Source: Umbelopsis isabellina
Lineage: Eukaryota; Mucoromycota; Umbelopsidomycetes; Umbelopsidales; Umbelopsidaceae
Reading direction: 5' to 3'
DNA length: 64,000 bases
Assembly: GCA_016758905.1 (NCBI GenBank)
Contig: JAEPQZ010000006.1
Location: 558,001 to 622,000 of the forward strand
Below, one piece after another: positions 33,763 to 48,200 of the stretch. A program made the position numbers and the translations under genes. Below the pieces are notes generated by a model. It was not told the DNA's origin and ran no database searches. It was given only the letters and a program-made list of their open reading frames with translations. The first letter of the stretch is position 1. The number at the start of each line of letters is the position of its first letter.

Positions 33763-34896
33763 ATGATAACATATCCCGTGGATATTGCAATATTGGCAGG
33801 GTATTTCGCCCTTATCTTTGGATTATTGGGCTGTATCTTGCCATTCGTTGCCAAATCTTGGGTATGGTCAAAAACATCACAGTTCACATTTGGCTTTTCA
33901 CTGGTGGCCTTGCTCACCACATGGACCTACATGTTTAAATATTTCCACTATAGCTACCTACAGTGGCAATCTTCAACAGACGCCAGGCCCGAGTCACTTT
34001 TGGATTCTCTCAGCTTGTGGTTACATAGTGTCTCCTTGTTTGATGATGCTTGGCGCACTGTGAGCGTTGGCACAATACAATGGCTCTGGAGCCATCAATT
34101 ATGCGCTTTCACTTCAACTGTGTGGATGCCGTTTTTGGCAATCGAAGGTAAATTGTAACAATATAATTTACGGCAAATTGATAACTACAAATATTGAAAT
34201 ATGTTATCTCCCTCGTTTTGATTTGCGCATTTTGTAGCTCAAAGAAGAAAAATCCCGTACGCGTGGGCTTACATGTTGTTGGGCCAAGTTGTAGCCATCT
34301 CGTTTGCAGCATGCTTGTTCTTTGCAGTCATGGCTTGTCTTCCTATAAGACCAGCCGGAACAGTCGCATTCAATGCTTCTATTACTGCGATTTGTGCTGT
34401 TGTTGGTATTGTTACCGTAGTTGTCAGCCCATTTGTAGCCACAGGTTCTGGCTTCATGCCCAATCTGATGCTGATGCATGCAGTTCTCGTGGTGCCATTA
34501 TTACTTCCTAATAATTGGTTGCATCCTTTTACTGTACGGCAGTCGCGAGCTTTGGCAGCTATCTATCTATTCTCTGCTGGTGCCAATTTCGTCAATCTCC
34601 TACAACAACTGATCCCTGCCATCGTAACAGCCAAAGCTCAGTTTATACCTGAAATGATTAGTGTATTCATGGGCCACCCGGCGCAATCAAGTATAGGCTG
34701 CGATATATTATGCGTCAATTATTTCTGTGCTGCGTGGATGATACTTGATAGCCAGAGCCTTGACCGGCCTAAGCAAGGGCTCCACACCAAAATGAATCGG
34801 AAGATAGCGTATTTCCTATGCGCTGCCACCCCTGTATTAAGCATTTCAATCACATTACCATTATACCTAGCTTGGCGAGAGTTATCCTACACATGA
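33763..34896 (+). CDS. Multi-pass membrane protein of unknown function
   Basis: Two exons, 33763-34147 and 34238-34896, joining as AIE-AQRRKIPYAW. The start ATG at 33763 gives MITYPVDIAILAGYFALIFG, placing a membrane span immediately at the N-terminus; an upstream in-frame extension has no ATG needed. About eight hydrophobic segments follow, including FTFGFSLVALLTTWTYMF, VVAISFAACLFFAVMACLPI, ASITAICAVVGIVTVVVSP, LMLMHAVLVVPLLLP and IAYFLCAATPVLSISITLPL. Conserved-looking loop residues are ARPESLLDSLSLW and LFDDAWRTVS. It ends WRELSYT. The arrangement resembles a small fungal family of unstudied ER/vacuole-type membrane proteins. I cannot name it. Confidence 0.75.
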
Positions 34897-35123
34897 ACCG
34901 AGATCCGGAGCCGTATATAGTAGAGTATTCTAGACCCGTTTATGCGTCTGAAAGATAAAAAAAAAAATGACCAGTTTGTGCTACAAATTTCTCACAGTGC
35001 AAGGAAGATCGAAGGGTTTATTTAAATCTATCTCAAACTTTATTTTGAATAGTTTAAATAGTAACTGAACTTGAATGGTCCAAAACGTTGTCTTTTCTAT
35101 CTCTCACGCGAAAGTCTTTGATT
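34897..35123. other. Short intergenic
   Basis: About 230 bases; A-rich near 34955-34965. Probable promoter of the FAD oxidase. Confidence 0.5.
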
Positions 35124-36865
35124 CATGCCCGCCGCAAAATACTCTCCTCCCAAAACTGGCGCTAAGATTATTATCGTCGGTGGAGGCTCATTTGGTCTCT
35201 CCACTGCACATGCATTGTCTATGAAACACAATGGCTATGATATCCATGTGTTTGATAGAGAGAAGATACCAGCTTCCGATGCTGCCTCAACCGGTTAGTC
35301 GAGGTTGCTTAATTGATATATATTTATCCTATTTTGACCAACTATCAACTAGATATCAACAAGATTGTTCGTATGGATTACGGCGATGATGTTATTTATC
35401 AAAATCTAATGGCAGAAGCGCTACCAATGTGGAGACAGTGGAACGAAGAAGCCAAGGCTGCCGGCAAATCTCCATTGTACAACGAAACAGGATTACTTTT
35501 ATTCAGTCGTGGTGGTAAATTCTCAGAATATGAGCGCCGAAGTATGCAGAATATCAAAGCCGCGGGATATGGACATACTATTGAAGAGTTCATTACGCCT
35601 GAAGCAATCGTTGAACGATTTCCTCAGTTCAAGGAGGCTGTTGCCAATGGGTACAACGTTGCCTATCTGAGTAAATATGCAGGTTGGTGGATCACAATTT
35701 ATTTTTTTAAGGTTGTACAGTCCCGTGGTACAATCGTTTGTGATTGAAAAAGTCATCACCGCATTGTTGACACGTAATCATCCCTCCATGCGATATAGGC
35801 TGGTGCGATTCAGAAGGAGCAGTGGTTCACATGTATGAAAAGTGTCTTAGAGATGGTGTTAATATGCACCAAGGTGGACAACACAGTACCTTGGAAAGCC
35901 TTATTACCGAAGCCGGCGGAGTGGTGAAAGGAATTAAAACTGTAGATGGAAAGGAGCATTATGCCGACTTGGTGATTCTGGCAACAGGAGCTTGGACAGC
36001 TAGTTTAGTCGATATGGAAAACATGTTGATGGCTACGGGCCATGCTGTCGTTCATTTTAAGCCCGAAGGACGGGACAAAGCGTATTTCAATGATGGCTTT
36101 CCTGTGTGGGCCGGAGATATCTCATATCTCGGTAAGATATATTTGGATGACAAAGTGAAAGATTACTTAAGCTTATAGAACTTATGCATGTTGTGCTTAG
36201 GTTACTATGGATTCCCAATGAATCAGCATGGTAAAGTCAAGGTGGCATGCCATGCTGCTGGTTATGTGAATGTGGATAAGGACGGAAAAGTAGGTGCTCC
36301 ACGCACACGAGTTGCTAATCCAAACGACACTATGCCGCACAACTCATTAAAGGAATATCGACAATTTTTGGGTGAGTTTATGCCCAAGTTGAACGAACAC
36401 GACATCGTTGATTCTCGCGTTTGCTGGTAAGTTGTCTGGGCACCCAAAGCAAACTCAAATTCATTTAAGACGAATATTGATTTGTGGTTGGCTCACAGGT
36501 ATAGCGAATCATTTGACGGCGACTTCATCATATCCCCACACCCCAAATACCAAAATTTAATCGTCGCTACTGGCGACAGTGGTCATGGAATGAAGTAAGT
36601 TCAGCTGGCATGATGAAACTAACAATGCTTGTTTCTAAATCTCGATGCGACCTTTAGATTCATCCCTGTCATTGGCTACAAAATTGCTCAAGTTGTGGAA
36701 GGTGTCGATAGTGAATACACTCGCCAGTGGGCATGGAGACCATTTGGCAAGGGTAAATTTGACTCAATGCGTTTGAACAACAAAACTGGACGTCCTCAGC
36801 TTGGAGAGGGCATCGCCCGTTTTGTCGACCTGGAAGAATACAAAGCCATCAAGTCTAAGCTTTAG
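35124..36865 (+). CDS. Peroxisomal FAD-dependent amine oxidase (sarcosine/fructosyl-amine oxidase family)
   Basis: Oxidises a secondary amine such as sarcosine, pipecolate, saccharopine or a fructosyl amino acid, releasing H2O2. It starts MPAAKYSPPKTGAKIIIVGG; IIVGGGSFGLSTAHAL binds FAD. INKIVRMDYGDDVIYQNLM is the family's second motif. VDSRVCWYSESFDGDFIISP holds the Cys that carries covalent flavin in this family, followed by ATGDSGHGMKFIPVIG. The C-terminus is AIKSKL, a canonical PTS1, so peroxisomal location is well supported. Seven or so exons, all short GT-AG joins. The INKIVR.DYG form is common in fungal saccharopine/pipecolate-type oxidases, but the substrate cannot be fixed. Confidence 0.92.
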
Positions 36866-37200
36866 ATATTGTTAAAAAGTTTTCAACTCTCTACCCATGG
36901 CGCTCAGGTTGTCATTAATCTTTCAGAAAAGCATAGAAAATGTATCATTCAAACTCGTAGTCACGGGCTATACAGGTGTGTCTGACATTGTATTGTCTTT
37001 ACATTCCATTTGATTCCAAATAGCTTTGTAATAAATTGCGAGGTAAATTGTCAACAACCGATGTTCAGAGTTTGTTCACTGAGCTGTTAGTTGAGAAAAG
37101 CAACAAAACATATGAGCAAGAGGATATACATGAATTATTTAACCAAGGCGTTATTCCTTGGCTAAATAAGCTTTTAATTACGGACAATGGAAAACAACAT
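36866..37200. other. Convergent 3' ends
   Basis: About 335 bases; no gene seen. Confidence 0.55.
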
Positions 37201-38307
37201 TTACGCTTGAACGTTCTTAGCAAAGAAGTTTGCAGTAAGTTGAATTGCTTCGGTGGCACGCTGCTTGTCAAGAGAACCCTCCTCCCAGTTACCACGAGCA
37301 GCAGCGAAACCGTGATGGACATCATCGAAGCGGTGGTGTTCGCACTTGTCACCGAAAGGCTTCTTAGAAAGAATTTGCATAAATTCAGTCTAGTGAAAAG
37401 GAAAGTGATTGGTCATTAGTCATTTCCTGTGATCGAATCGAGTTTTAGGGCCGTGATAATTAGCAAGTAACATACCAAATCAGCCTCATCCTTGGTGGGA
37501 ATGAGCAAGAGAGGGGCTTGAGCACCTTCAGCATCCTCATTAGCGAAGAAAGAGGGGTGGATCAGGGAAGCGGCAGAGTAGTATTTGTCGCGAGCTGAAA
37601 GCTGGATGGCAATCTATTGGTAATCAAAAATTTAGTTTTGGTGAGTCCGTTTCTCAGGTCGGAGTACCGAGATGACGAATAACTTACCTTTGCACCCCAA
37701 CAGAAACCAACCACACCAGTCTTCTCAACACCTTGAGCAATGAGATGCTCCTTGACACGTTGAATGGAAGGCTCAAGCTATAAATTTTAGAATCATTCAG
37801 CCATAAGTCTACCTCTCTTCTCATCGGTTCTAGCTCAAGTAAAAAAGTATCGAAAACCTACAACGTCGATAGTGCCGACTTTCTGAAGCCAAGCCATAAG
37901 CTCATCCCTCTTGCCAAGTATGTCTGGAGTAGCGGGCTTGCCACGGAAGAAATCAGGCATGACCACTTGATATCCACAGTTGTTGGCAAGGACGTCGCAG
38001 AATTGCTTAGTGTTGGGGCTGTAGACAAAGTTTGTAAGAAAATAATAAATTCCTTGTCGTGGAAGCTACATTCTGAATACATACTGGAGACCAAAGATAT
38101 CGTAGATGACAAAAACAGCCTTCTTGGAGGTCTAAATACCCGATCGAGCCGTCAGTCAGGAGCAAACAAAACACACAGTTGCTGACAGAGACTTACCTTA
38201 GGACCAACAGTGTAGACAGGTAAGTCACCAAGGTTCTCAATGGTACCAACGGCTTGGTAGTTGGACACAACAGGAGGGATTTGGCAGCAAGCTTTAGCAG
38301 TAGACAT
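37201..38307 (-). CDS. Dienelactone hydrolase family protein (Aim2-like)
   Basis: Alpha/beta hydrolase with Cys-Asp-His triad. The first exon reads MSTAKACCQIPPVVSNYQAV; next come KAVFVIYDIFGLQ and NTKQFCDVLANNCGYQVVMP, then DFFRGKP. GVVGFCWGAKIAIQL holds the nucleophilic Cys; PTKDEAD the Asp; FDDVHHGFAAARGNW the His. It ends ANFFAKNVQA. Five or so exons. Length and layout match the widespread fungal cytosolic DLH proteins such as yeast Aim2. The natural substrate is unknown. No targeting signal is seen. Confidence 0.93.
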
Positions 38308-38484
38308 AGTTGAAAATATGATTTGACAGAAAGTAAAGAGCAAATTAAAGGTAAAACAATTTCTCTTTATATAAAAAAGGTGAAACGGAAAAATGAAATG
38401 CCACGCTAAGTACCACAAGCTCCGATGACATTAGTTTACCCTGGCACTATATTCTCGCTCTTACCGAACTAATAGTGATAGTAT

Positions 38485-39919
38485 TTAATCTGTTAGTATT
38501 TGAGGTCCATCCTCAGTTACGACGATCTTATTAAAGATACACGAAAGTTGATCAGCTTGGTACCAAGGAGTATATATATATATATTTTGCGTATATTCGT
38601 TCTCGGCTTTAATACTTACGGTATGCTCGAACTGGGCACTTCTTCCAAAGTCAGCTGTGGTTATAGTCCACTTATCTGGCCACTGTACACCAACCGCTGA
38701 GCCTTGACACAAGATTGGTTCAATCGTAAAGGCCATGCCAGCCTCCATATGTCCTTCCTCATCGTTTTCTACACCTTTTCGTTAGTAAATTCATTATAAA
38801 TTTGTCGTCGGAAAGTCAACCGATCCGATTCGGTGGAATAAGCGAAATTTTTACACCCCACCACACTGCGCGGCAAGAAACTCACCATGGTGATAAATCA
38901 GAGGCAGACAATGAAATTGACGCCCAATTCCATGACCAGAAAGCTCATCAGATACAGAAAACGAATTCTTATTGGCGTATTCACTTTGAAACATGGTTAT
39001 TTCTCCTTGCCGCTTCTTGCTGTGAACTTTTAGCTGAGACAAATTGTTTACATTGTGTACCTTATAATGCGTCCAATTTCTCGGAAAGGAACACCTGGTC
39101 CGCAAGCACTTATAGCTTTATCTAAGCATTCTTTAGTGCAATCTACTAGAGCAACCCCGTGTTCATCAACATCACCCACTAAAAATGTCGCAGAAGTGTC
39201 GCCATGATAGCCATCCAAGTACACCTAGTTCCCAGTCAGCGCCATCTCGAGCGAAAAAAGTCGTGAGATTGACTTACCGTCACATCAATGTTAATGATAT
39301 CGCCGTTCTTCAGAGGACGCCTATTAAAAATGTGAGTAGAAATTATAGAACATATAATGACAGAGTAAATGTCTGCTTACGAGTCTGGTATTCCGTGTGC
39401 AATTACGTTGTTAATTGACGTACAAATACTCTTTGGAAAGCCCATATAATTTAATGGTGACGGATATGCGCCTTCAGAAATGATAGCTGAATGTAGTACT
39501 TTGTCTATTGCGTCTGTGGTAATCCCTGGCTGCGGCAGGTCATTAGCTGGTGCGTCGGTAGGACGTTAGGATACTGTAGAATGGTTACACACCTGACAGA
39601 GTTTACCACCCATATCAAGCACACGCCTAGCCAAGTCTCCAGCGGCCGATAACTTTTCAACTTCTACATTACTGAGGATTGGAATATGTCCTTCCCACTC
39701 ATTGGGCTCTCCACTGTCTGCATATCCTGGTTTAGCTATATCTGACGGTACCTCACGTCGTTTCCACTTGGAGACGTCTAACAACTGTAAAGATTTTGGA
39801 CGTAGTCGATCATAAGTCCCATATGTTGACGCAGCTTTCGTTGGTGTGGATACAGCACGCGGTAAGCGGATTGCACCAGCTGCATGAAAATTTCGGAAGC
39901 AATGTCGTACGGCAGCCAT
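38485..39919 (-). CDS. Methionine aminopeptidase type 1, mitochondrial form
   Basis: Removes initiator Met from nascent proteins. It starts [20 protein letters not shown], Arg-rich without acids, a likely mitochondrial presequence, and has no zinc-finger domain as cytosolic Map1 would. [20 protein letters not shown] opens the pita-bread fold. Metal ligands are visible: [19 protein letters not shown] (two Asp), GHGIGRQFH (His), FTIEP (Glu) and QFEHT (Glu). It ends [13 protein letters not shown]. Seven or so exons. It closely matches the MAP1D-type organellar enzyme. Confidence 0.92.
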
Positions 39920-40269
39920 GTCAACTTGAACTAAACACTTGTATACCTTTTTCGTACATAAAAGGGCACTTGTTCGGAGTTAGAATATACGGCTGTGTCT
40001 TACGAATGAAATTATATTAGTTCCCGTTTGAAGCACTGAATGCGGATTATAATCATCAAGATGTCACAGGCATGGATATGTTTTGCTCACATCTTGCATT
40101 TACTCTGTTAATAAATAGATTGACATTGATAGTATTCGAGTTCGCCGATTTTACAAAACCAGCAGTCACACCACCAGCCATTGTACCTGCTTACCAGCCT
40201 CATCATTAAAAAAAAAGTTTGAGTGGTTGTAAGTGTGGTTATACTCAAGACAAGAGCGAATTCGTAAAA
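39920..40269. other. Divergent intergenic, MetAP / NCS2
   Basis: About 350 bases between two divergent starts; no clear element apart from an A run near 40206-40215. Confidence 0.5.
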
Positions 40270-42261
40270 ATGTGCTCCATTGAAGAGCCTATCATGACTG
40301 GTATGTTCACTTTGACAATAAAAATCGACTTGTATGAATGACTATTCATACTCCCTTCCAACGAATCATAGAACCTCCAAAACCAGCACACAAGATCTGC
40401 ACTAAATGTAAAGTTGCATCAGCTGATATCCTCCTGAGACACTCTCCATTCTGCCAGTAGGTATCGTCCTTGTGTAGTTCTTTTTACATTCGAAACTAAT
40501 ATTGTGCGTTAGATCATGCTTCGACTTTTTGTTCATTGGCAAATACCGAACTTGCGTAAATAGATCAAAGGCGATCAGTCAGAAGTTTCGTACTGGAAAG
40601 CTTTTGGTTGCAGTTTCTGGTGGTCCATCATCGACGTAAGAAATCAGTTTTCTCAAAACTGTCGCTAGACTAGTCGCATTTTGCTGACTATGCTGTTGCT
40701 TCTAGTGCCATGCTTAACCTAACCGCGGCTTTCATGTCCGCCAAACCTCACGAACAAAAGAAAATTCATGTGTTTGCAGAAGCATTCGTATGCCACATTG
40801 ATGAAACTGCATTGTTTCCTAACAATGTAATTACTGGTTTATGTTATCACATATATTTGAATTGTTTATTAACCGATCACTTATAGGAATGTACTAGCGA
40901 AAAGTTTATAGCCATGATGAACATCCAGTACCCTAATTTCAAATCCCATTGCGACAAGCTTGAAGATATCTTCGATCCAAGCTATACGGAGAGCGGAGCT
41001 TTCGATGAGCTCGTAGAAGTTGTTAACAACGGGCGGCCTGGGTATGAAGGTAGGTTATGACATGAAATTGTCTAATTAGAAAATTTGGACTTATCATGAA
41101 ATTACAGATATTACCGCGCATCTGGATAGTGTACATAAGAAAGAAATGTCAAACGCCGAAAAGCTTCGAGCGATATTCGATGGAATAGATAAATTGTCTG
41201 CAAAAGAAGACATCTATTGGCATTTGAAGATGAGCATGCTCTACCACCGAGCTAAGAAAGAGAAGTACGAACTCTGCCCCCTAAATTTCTATAGGCATAA
41301 ATGTCATATACCTATACACTTATTTCTACTTCTCACTTAGGTGCGATTTCATTTTTCTTGGTGAATCATCCACTCGGCAAGCTATAAAGATGATCTCCAT
41401 GACTAGCAAAGGCCGTGGTTTCAGTGCTGCTTTGGATGTTGGAGTAGAGAATTCTATATCCTACAAAGACGTAGCGGTGATTCGACCAATGAAAGATATG
41501 TTAGGAAAGGAGATTGCATATTACAATCGTAACCACGGAATAGCCAAAAATGTGATGCAAACGACAAATTTCACCACTAAAGCTACCTCGAAGAGCAGCA
41601 TTGAACGACTGACAGAAGGTAAGTTTATCACCCTCAGTTTGACATAAATATTACAGCATATCTGATAACAGCTGAACCTATAGAATTCATCACTGGCTTG
41701 GATCGCGACTTCCCTTCGACTGTGAGCACAGTCTCTCGCACTGCTTCTAAACTCACTGTACACAGCGAAATGGATGTTAATGACAAATGTGCTATCTGTC
41801 TGATGTAAGTACGATTACAATTAAATAGTTAACTGATTCTATATCGGTCAAAGGTCATGCACATATAAAAAGTTGGTCAGTATTATTAACCGAATCATTT
41901 CCTATTGGTTAGGCCAATTCAAGCAGGCATTACTGGTTGGCGAGATAGAATTACAGTTACAACTCTCGGTGACAAACGAGGCACAGATAAAAAAGTCACG
42001 AGTGATGGTGAATGTTGTGGAAGTGCTGAGAATGCCGACGGTTGCTGCAGTAACAAGTCTTCCAATGTCTCTAATGGTCAAGTCATTCCATTCTTTGACT
42101 CTTTATGCTACAGTTGCCAAGTTGATGCTCGAGACTACCGGAATGGACAGTTTGAGCTGCCACCTTATGTTGCTGAAACCATCAAAAACAAAGAAAGAGA
42201 CGAGCGGTTGCGCCAGCAAGTCCAAGAGTTCTTACTTAGCGATGATGAAAACCAGGATTAG
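40270..42261 (+). CDS. NCS2: Cytoplasmic tRNA 2-thiolation protein Ncs2/Ctu2
   Basis: Partner of Ncs6/Ctu1 in 2-thiolation of wobble U34 in tRNA Lys, Glu and Gln. It starts MCSIEEPIMT; KPAHKICTKCKVASADILLR and SPFCQSCFDFLFIGKYRTCV carry the N-terminal Cys pairs. LLVAVSGGPSSTAMLNL is the PP-loop in the Ncs2 form (GGPSS rather than GG.DS). FIFLGESSTRQAIKMISMTS and IRPMKDMLGKEIAYYN are family motifs. The C-terminal zinc region has DKCAICLMPI and DSLCYSCQVDARDYR. It ends LLSDDENQD. Eight or more exons. The altered PP-loop and C-terminal Cys pairs distinguish it from the catalytic Ncs6. Confidence 0.94.
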
Positions 42262-42817
42262 AATTACACATAAAAGTTTTTAATACAGCATTTTTCATGT
42301 TTCATTGTTCAACTTTTAAAGCTTCCATCAAAGAACAACTCCTAATGATAATACATATATGTAGATGATCAAAAAAGCTCGGTTTGCCTCATAAACAGTT
42401 CATATATACACAGCTCATCTACTGCATCTGTATTTTCATTTCACTTTTTTATTATTTTCTTATTTCCTCAGGCTTCTCCTTGCATCATTTCAGTGTGGAG
42501 GCAGTTGGAATTGGCAGTAATAATGCCTATTTTGGGAAGGTTATGCTAAACAGGCTATGTAGGAATGTTAAAGTTGGGTATATGGTTGTTTGTGGTTTTT
42601 ATTTTCTTCCTCTTTGTTCGGTTTACTGAACCTTTCACGTTCTTTGGTTCCTCACTTTTCATTGTTTAGAACGTTGTTTCATCTTAGGGCAACTTGAAAA
42701 CAATCAGCGTTACTGTTCAGTCGAAATTTTTAAACAATAGTAGAAATCGCAAAATATCTGTCATTCTGGACATAATAACGCCGTTCGAAGTTAATAACCC
42801 CCTTGTAATATAATATA
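42262..42817. other. Intergenic, NCS2 to kinase
   Basis: About 555 bases. T-rich in 42430-42480 and 42590-42660. A plus-strand open frame at 42384-42629 is low-complexity hydrophobic and not supported. Presumed kinase promoter. Confidence 0.5.
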
Positions 42818-44768
<1,951 letters not shown>

Positions 44769-45229
44769 ATCAAGATGATATAATATAGTTGCAATTTCAT
44801 TGATCTATTGGATCTGAGCCTTCAAGTCTTTTTTGAAAATATGCTGGTGTGGTTTACATGTTGGTCATAACGAAAACTTATTAATTGAAAAGATATTCAA
44901 GCGCGTTTCAAGGTCACCCTTGAGAGTACTTGTCGCATAATGATAAATAAAATGAAAAAAAAAATAAGAAAAAAAACAACCACCACCACCATGCTCCTCT
45001 GCTACAGTCAAAAGCAAGCTGTCTGGACAGAAAGTTACTCATGTCATATGCTGCCAATATATTCTTTTTGAAATCTTGCTCTTCGTCCATTAGCTGAGGA
45101 AATTTTCAACGCTTTGAGGGTGACGTCGAAGTTATTAAGGCATATAAATTTTGTTGCAGCAAAAAAAAAGGTCACCTTCAAAAAAAAAGCTCGCGCGTAG
45201 TTCATATCCTTCTCTAGAAGTGCCTAATA
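44769..45229. promoter_or_regulatory. POM152 upstream region
   Basis: About 460 bases. Contains TGACGTC (CRE-like) near 45120 and AGGTCACC twice (near 44910 and 45170), the latter in an AAGGTCACCTT palindrome flanked by A9 runs. Meaning unknown. Confidence 0.4.
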
Positions 45230-48200
45230 ATGACAACGTCCACCATTACCCCAAGGCGGACGAAGTCGCATGCAGCTTCTCGAGCTTTGATTCCTGACAG
45301 GTTTATAGACTTTCCATCACAACGATTATGGGCTGTTGCGATTTTTGGTCTTTTGCAAGCAGTAAAGGTGGTAGATCTCGTACATCTTTACTGGACTTGG
45401 CAAAATGGCAACTACGGTACATTGCTCTTGAAGTGGTGGTCATTTGACATTTCATATCTTTTTGCGCTCTGGATCGTCAAGATACCATGGCTTCAGTTTT
45501 CAAACACCAAGACTCTGGTACTTGCCCTGTTTGTGTTAATAACAAACCCTATCATTTTCGCCCTGCCTTCTGCCATAGCAAATGGTACAATCATACAGTT
45601 TTTTACAGGTAAAATTTTATGCGAAAGGAAATTTGATGCCATATTGAAAGCACTGACTCTGGTATACTCACAGGGGGTATGATGGGACATCAACTGGCAG
45701 TATCCCGAGGGATATCTGTTCGCGTTAAAGATGTAACATTGAACTCATCTCACATTCTTGGAAGGCATACGGTTGATATCCTACCATACAGGTTTGTAAT
45801 ATGATAAGTTTGCTCAATTACCGCTACACTGTTATTAACGACCATGGACATCACCATAGCACTGCTAAACTCAATCCTGACAATCAGTATTATTGTATAC
45901 CTTCATACGAAGTTGGCAAAGATGATGGGATCATGCTTCGCATTATATTGAACAACACTATTCCGAAGCATGTCACTTTATCTCGATTTGATTTTGAAAA
46001 CAAAGTTCGAACAAATGTAGACTTTTCACATCGGGATCTTCATAGAGCAACAGAAGTTAGCCAGGGTCAACAAGGATTGGAAGTATACCATATTCGAGTG
46101 AGGAAACCGGGCGCTTACAGACTTGAAAGTATCACTACCAAAGACCAACTTGACGTCAGACTACAGCCCAATGATGCTCTTGTCTTTACTTGTCCCAGTG
46201 CAGAATTCTTACCATTACCTCGACGCGATTACTGCCGAAAAGAACAACAGCCTTTGACCCTCTCCGTAGCAGGAGTTCCACCATTGACGGTCAAGTACAC
46301 TAGACGTATCGGAGATTCCACATCACACCACCAAATCGACAATATCCAACCTGACAGTTATATCTCTCCATTTGTCAATCATGACTGGACAAAATTTTCG
46401 GAGAAACCAGTGGTATTCTCGACGGATGATGATATGGATTGGGCAGCTACGCAGCATGTATCGTTGATGCTCAATTTGACCTTGACTACATCATCGCAAT
46501 ATCAATATCAGATTGAAACAGTGACGGATGGTGCTGGTAATGTTATGGAAATGATTGATCCAGTGCCAGCAAATCTGGACGTTCACTCGCCTCCATCAAT
46601 CAAATTTCAATGTGATTTGCAGCGTCCTGCGAAATTGCTTATCGGAAGTAAATCTGTTGAACTTCCACTCTATTTGCAAGGAGAAGCACCTTGGAAGGTA
46701 GAATATGAATTTTCGAATATCGAATCAGCTGAAGCAGCAAGAAAAACTGCTAGCTTGGATTCGCAAGTCAGTACCATATCAGTTACTCAACCTGGAGACT
46801 ACAAAATCTTAAATGTGGAAGATAAATTCTGCAAAGGTGAGTTTGCACTACTTACCGTTCGTACATCAATGTTTTGAGCTGTTTTATTAATGAGATTTCT
46901 TTGGGTGCAGGTGACGTCTTGTACCCGTCTGTTTGCCGAGTGGTGCAACCACCACTACCTGAAGTGCGCCTAGATGCGAACCCTATTCCTTCGCAGTGTG
47001 CAGATGACAACGAGATTGGCATGAAGTTTGTACTCGAGTTTCAAGGAACGCCTCCATTCAATTTGGGCTATACTATTCACAAGCAGGAAGGCCGCAGAAA
47101 GGTTGAAGTGCAGCAAAGATTCCAAAAGATTGATCAGAGTCGCTACGTGTTTAGTTATTTGCCAACTACGAGCGGGTAATATATTATTCAGTGCTACATA
47201 TTGTGAAGTTCGGTATCTCTTGATTAACCATGTCTCATTATAGCACTTATTATTATGATTTTGTGCGACTTGACGATTCTAACTACAAGGAGCGAAGTAC
47301 TCAAATTAAGCAAATCAAGCAAGTTGTGCATCCACAACCATCTGCCAAATTCAGTGATCGTTTGACAAGAGGAGGGGTGATCAGAACCTGCATTGGTGAA
47401 GGCGTAGACCTGGATGTAGAAGTAGGCGGTGCTGGCCCTCACACTCTTTATTGGAATATTTTCAATTCTGGCGAAAGACTTTCGTACCAAGAAGTTGTCA
47501 CAGACGCTCGCCATACCATCACAATTCCCCCATCAGATACTGGTGGTAAATATGTTGTCTCACTTGCCAAAGTACGTAAAAAGACGTGACAAGTATTTTA
47601 TATGAAAGCACAATGCAACTAACGTTCGTACTAGATTCAAGACGCCAATGGATGTAGTAAGGAGCTAGACGTTCCTGATGTCACTATTGAAGTGCGCCAG
47701 GACCGCCCAACAGCTTCATTCTATACTTACGATGGCAACGATGATTACATTACTATTGTTGAAGGTTCCAACGCTCGTCTTCCTCTACGTCTTACTGGTG
47801 AACGACCATGGCGATTACTATTCCGCAATGTTGATCGCAATCCAGACAAGGTTTATCATGCGCAGCTGAATGATGCTAATGACCAACTGACTGTAAAAGA
47901 TCCCGGTCGCTATGAACTTGTAAACGTACAAGATTCTTACTGTCCCGGCGATGTAAGCAATACGGCCATCACGATTAGTTTCTTGGATAAACCTGCTTTG
48001 GGCATTAGCGAAGACCAAGTCAGTTATAAACAGCATGGCATTTTCGAACGTGCTCCTGTATGCGAAGGAACAGATGATTCTGTCAATGTTCATCTATCAG
48101 GTACGTTGATTAACAATAAGCGATTTCTTTTGCTTTTTCATTACCAGGATGCTAATAGAATTGTTTTACTTTTTACTTAGGTCATGGCCCATTCGCAGTT

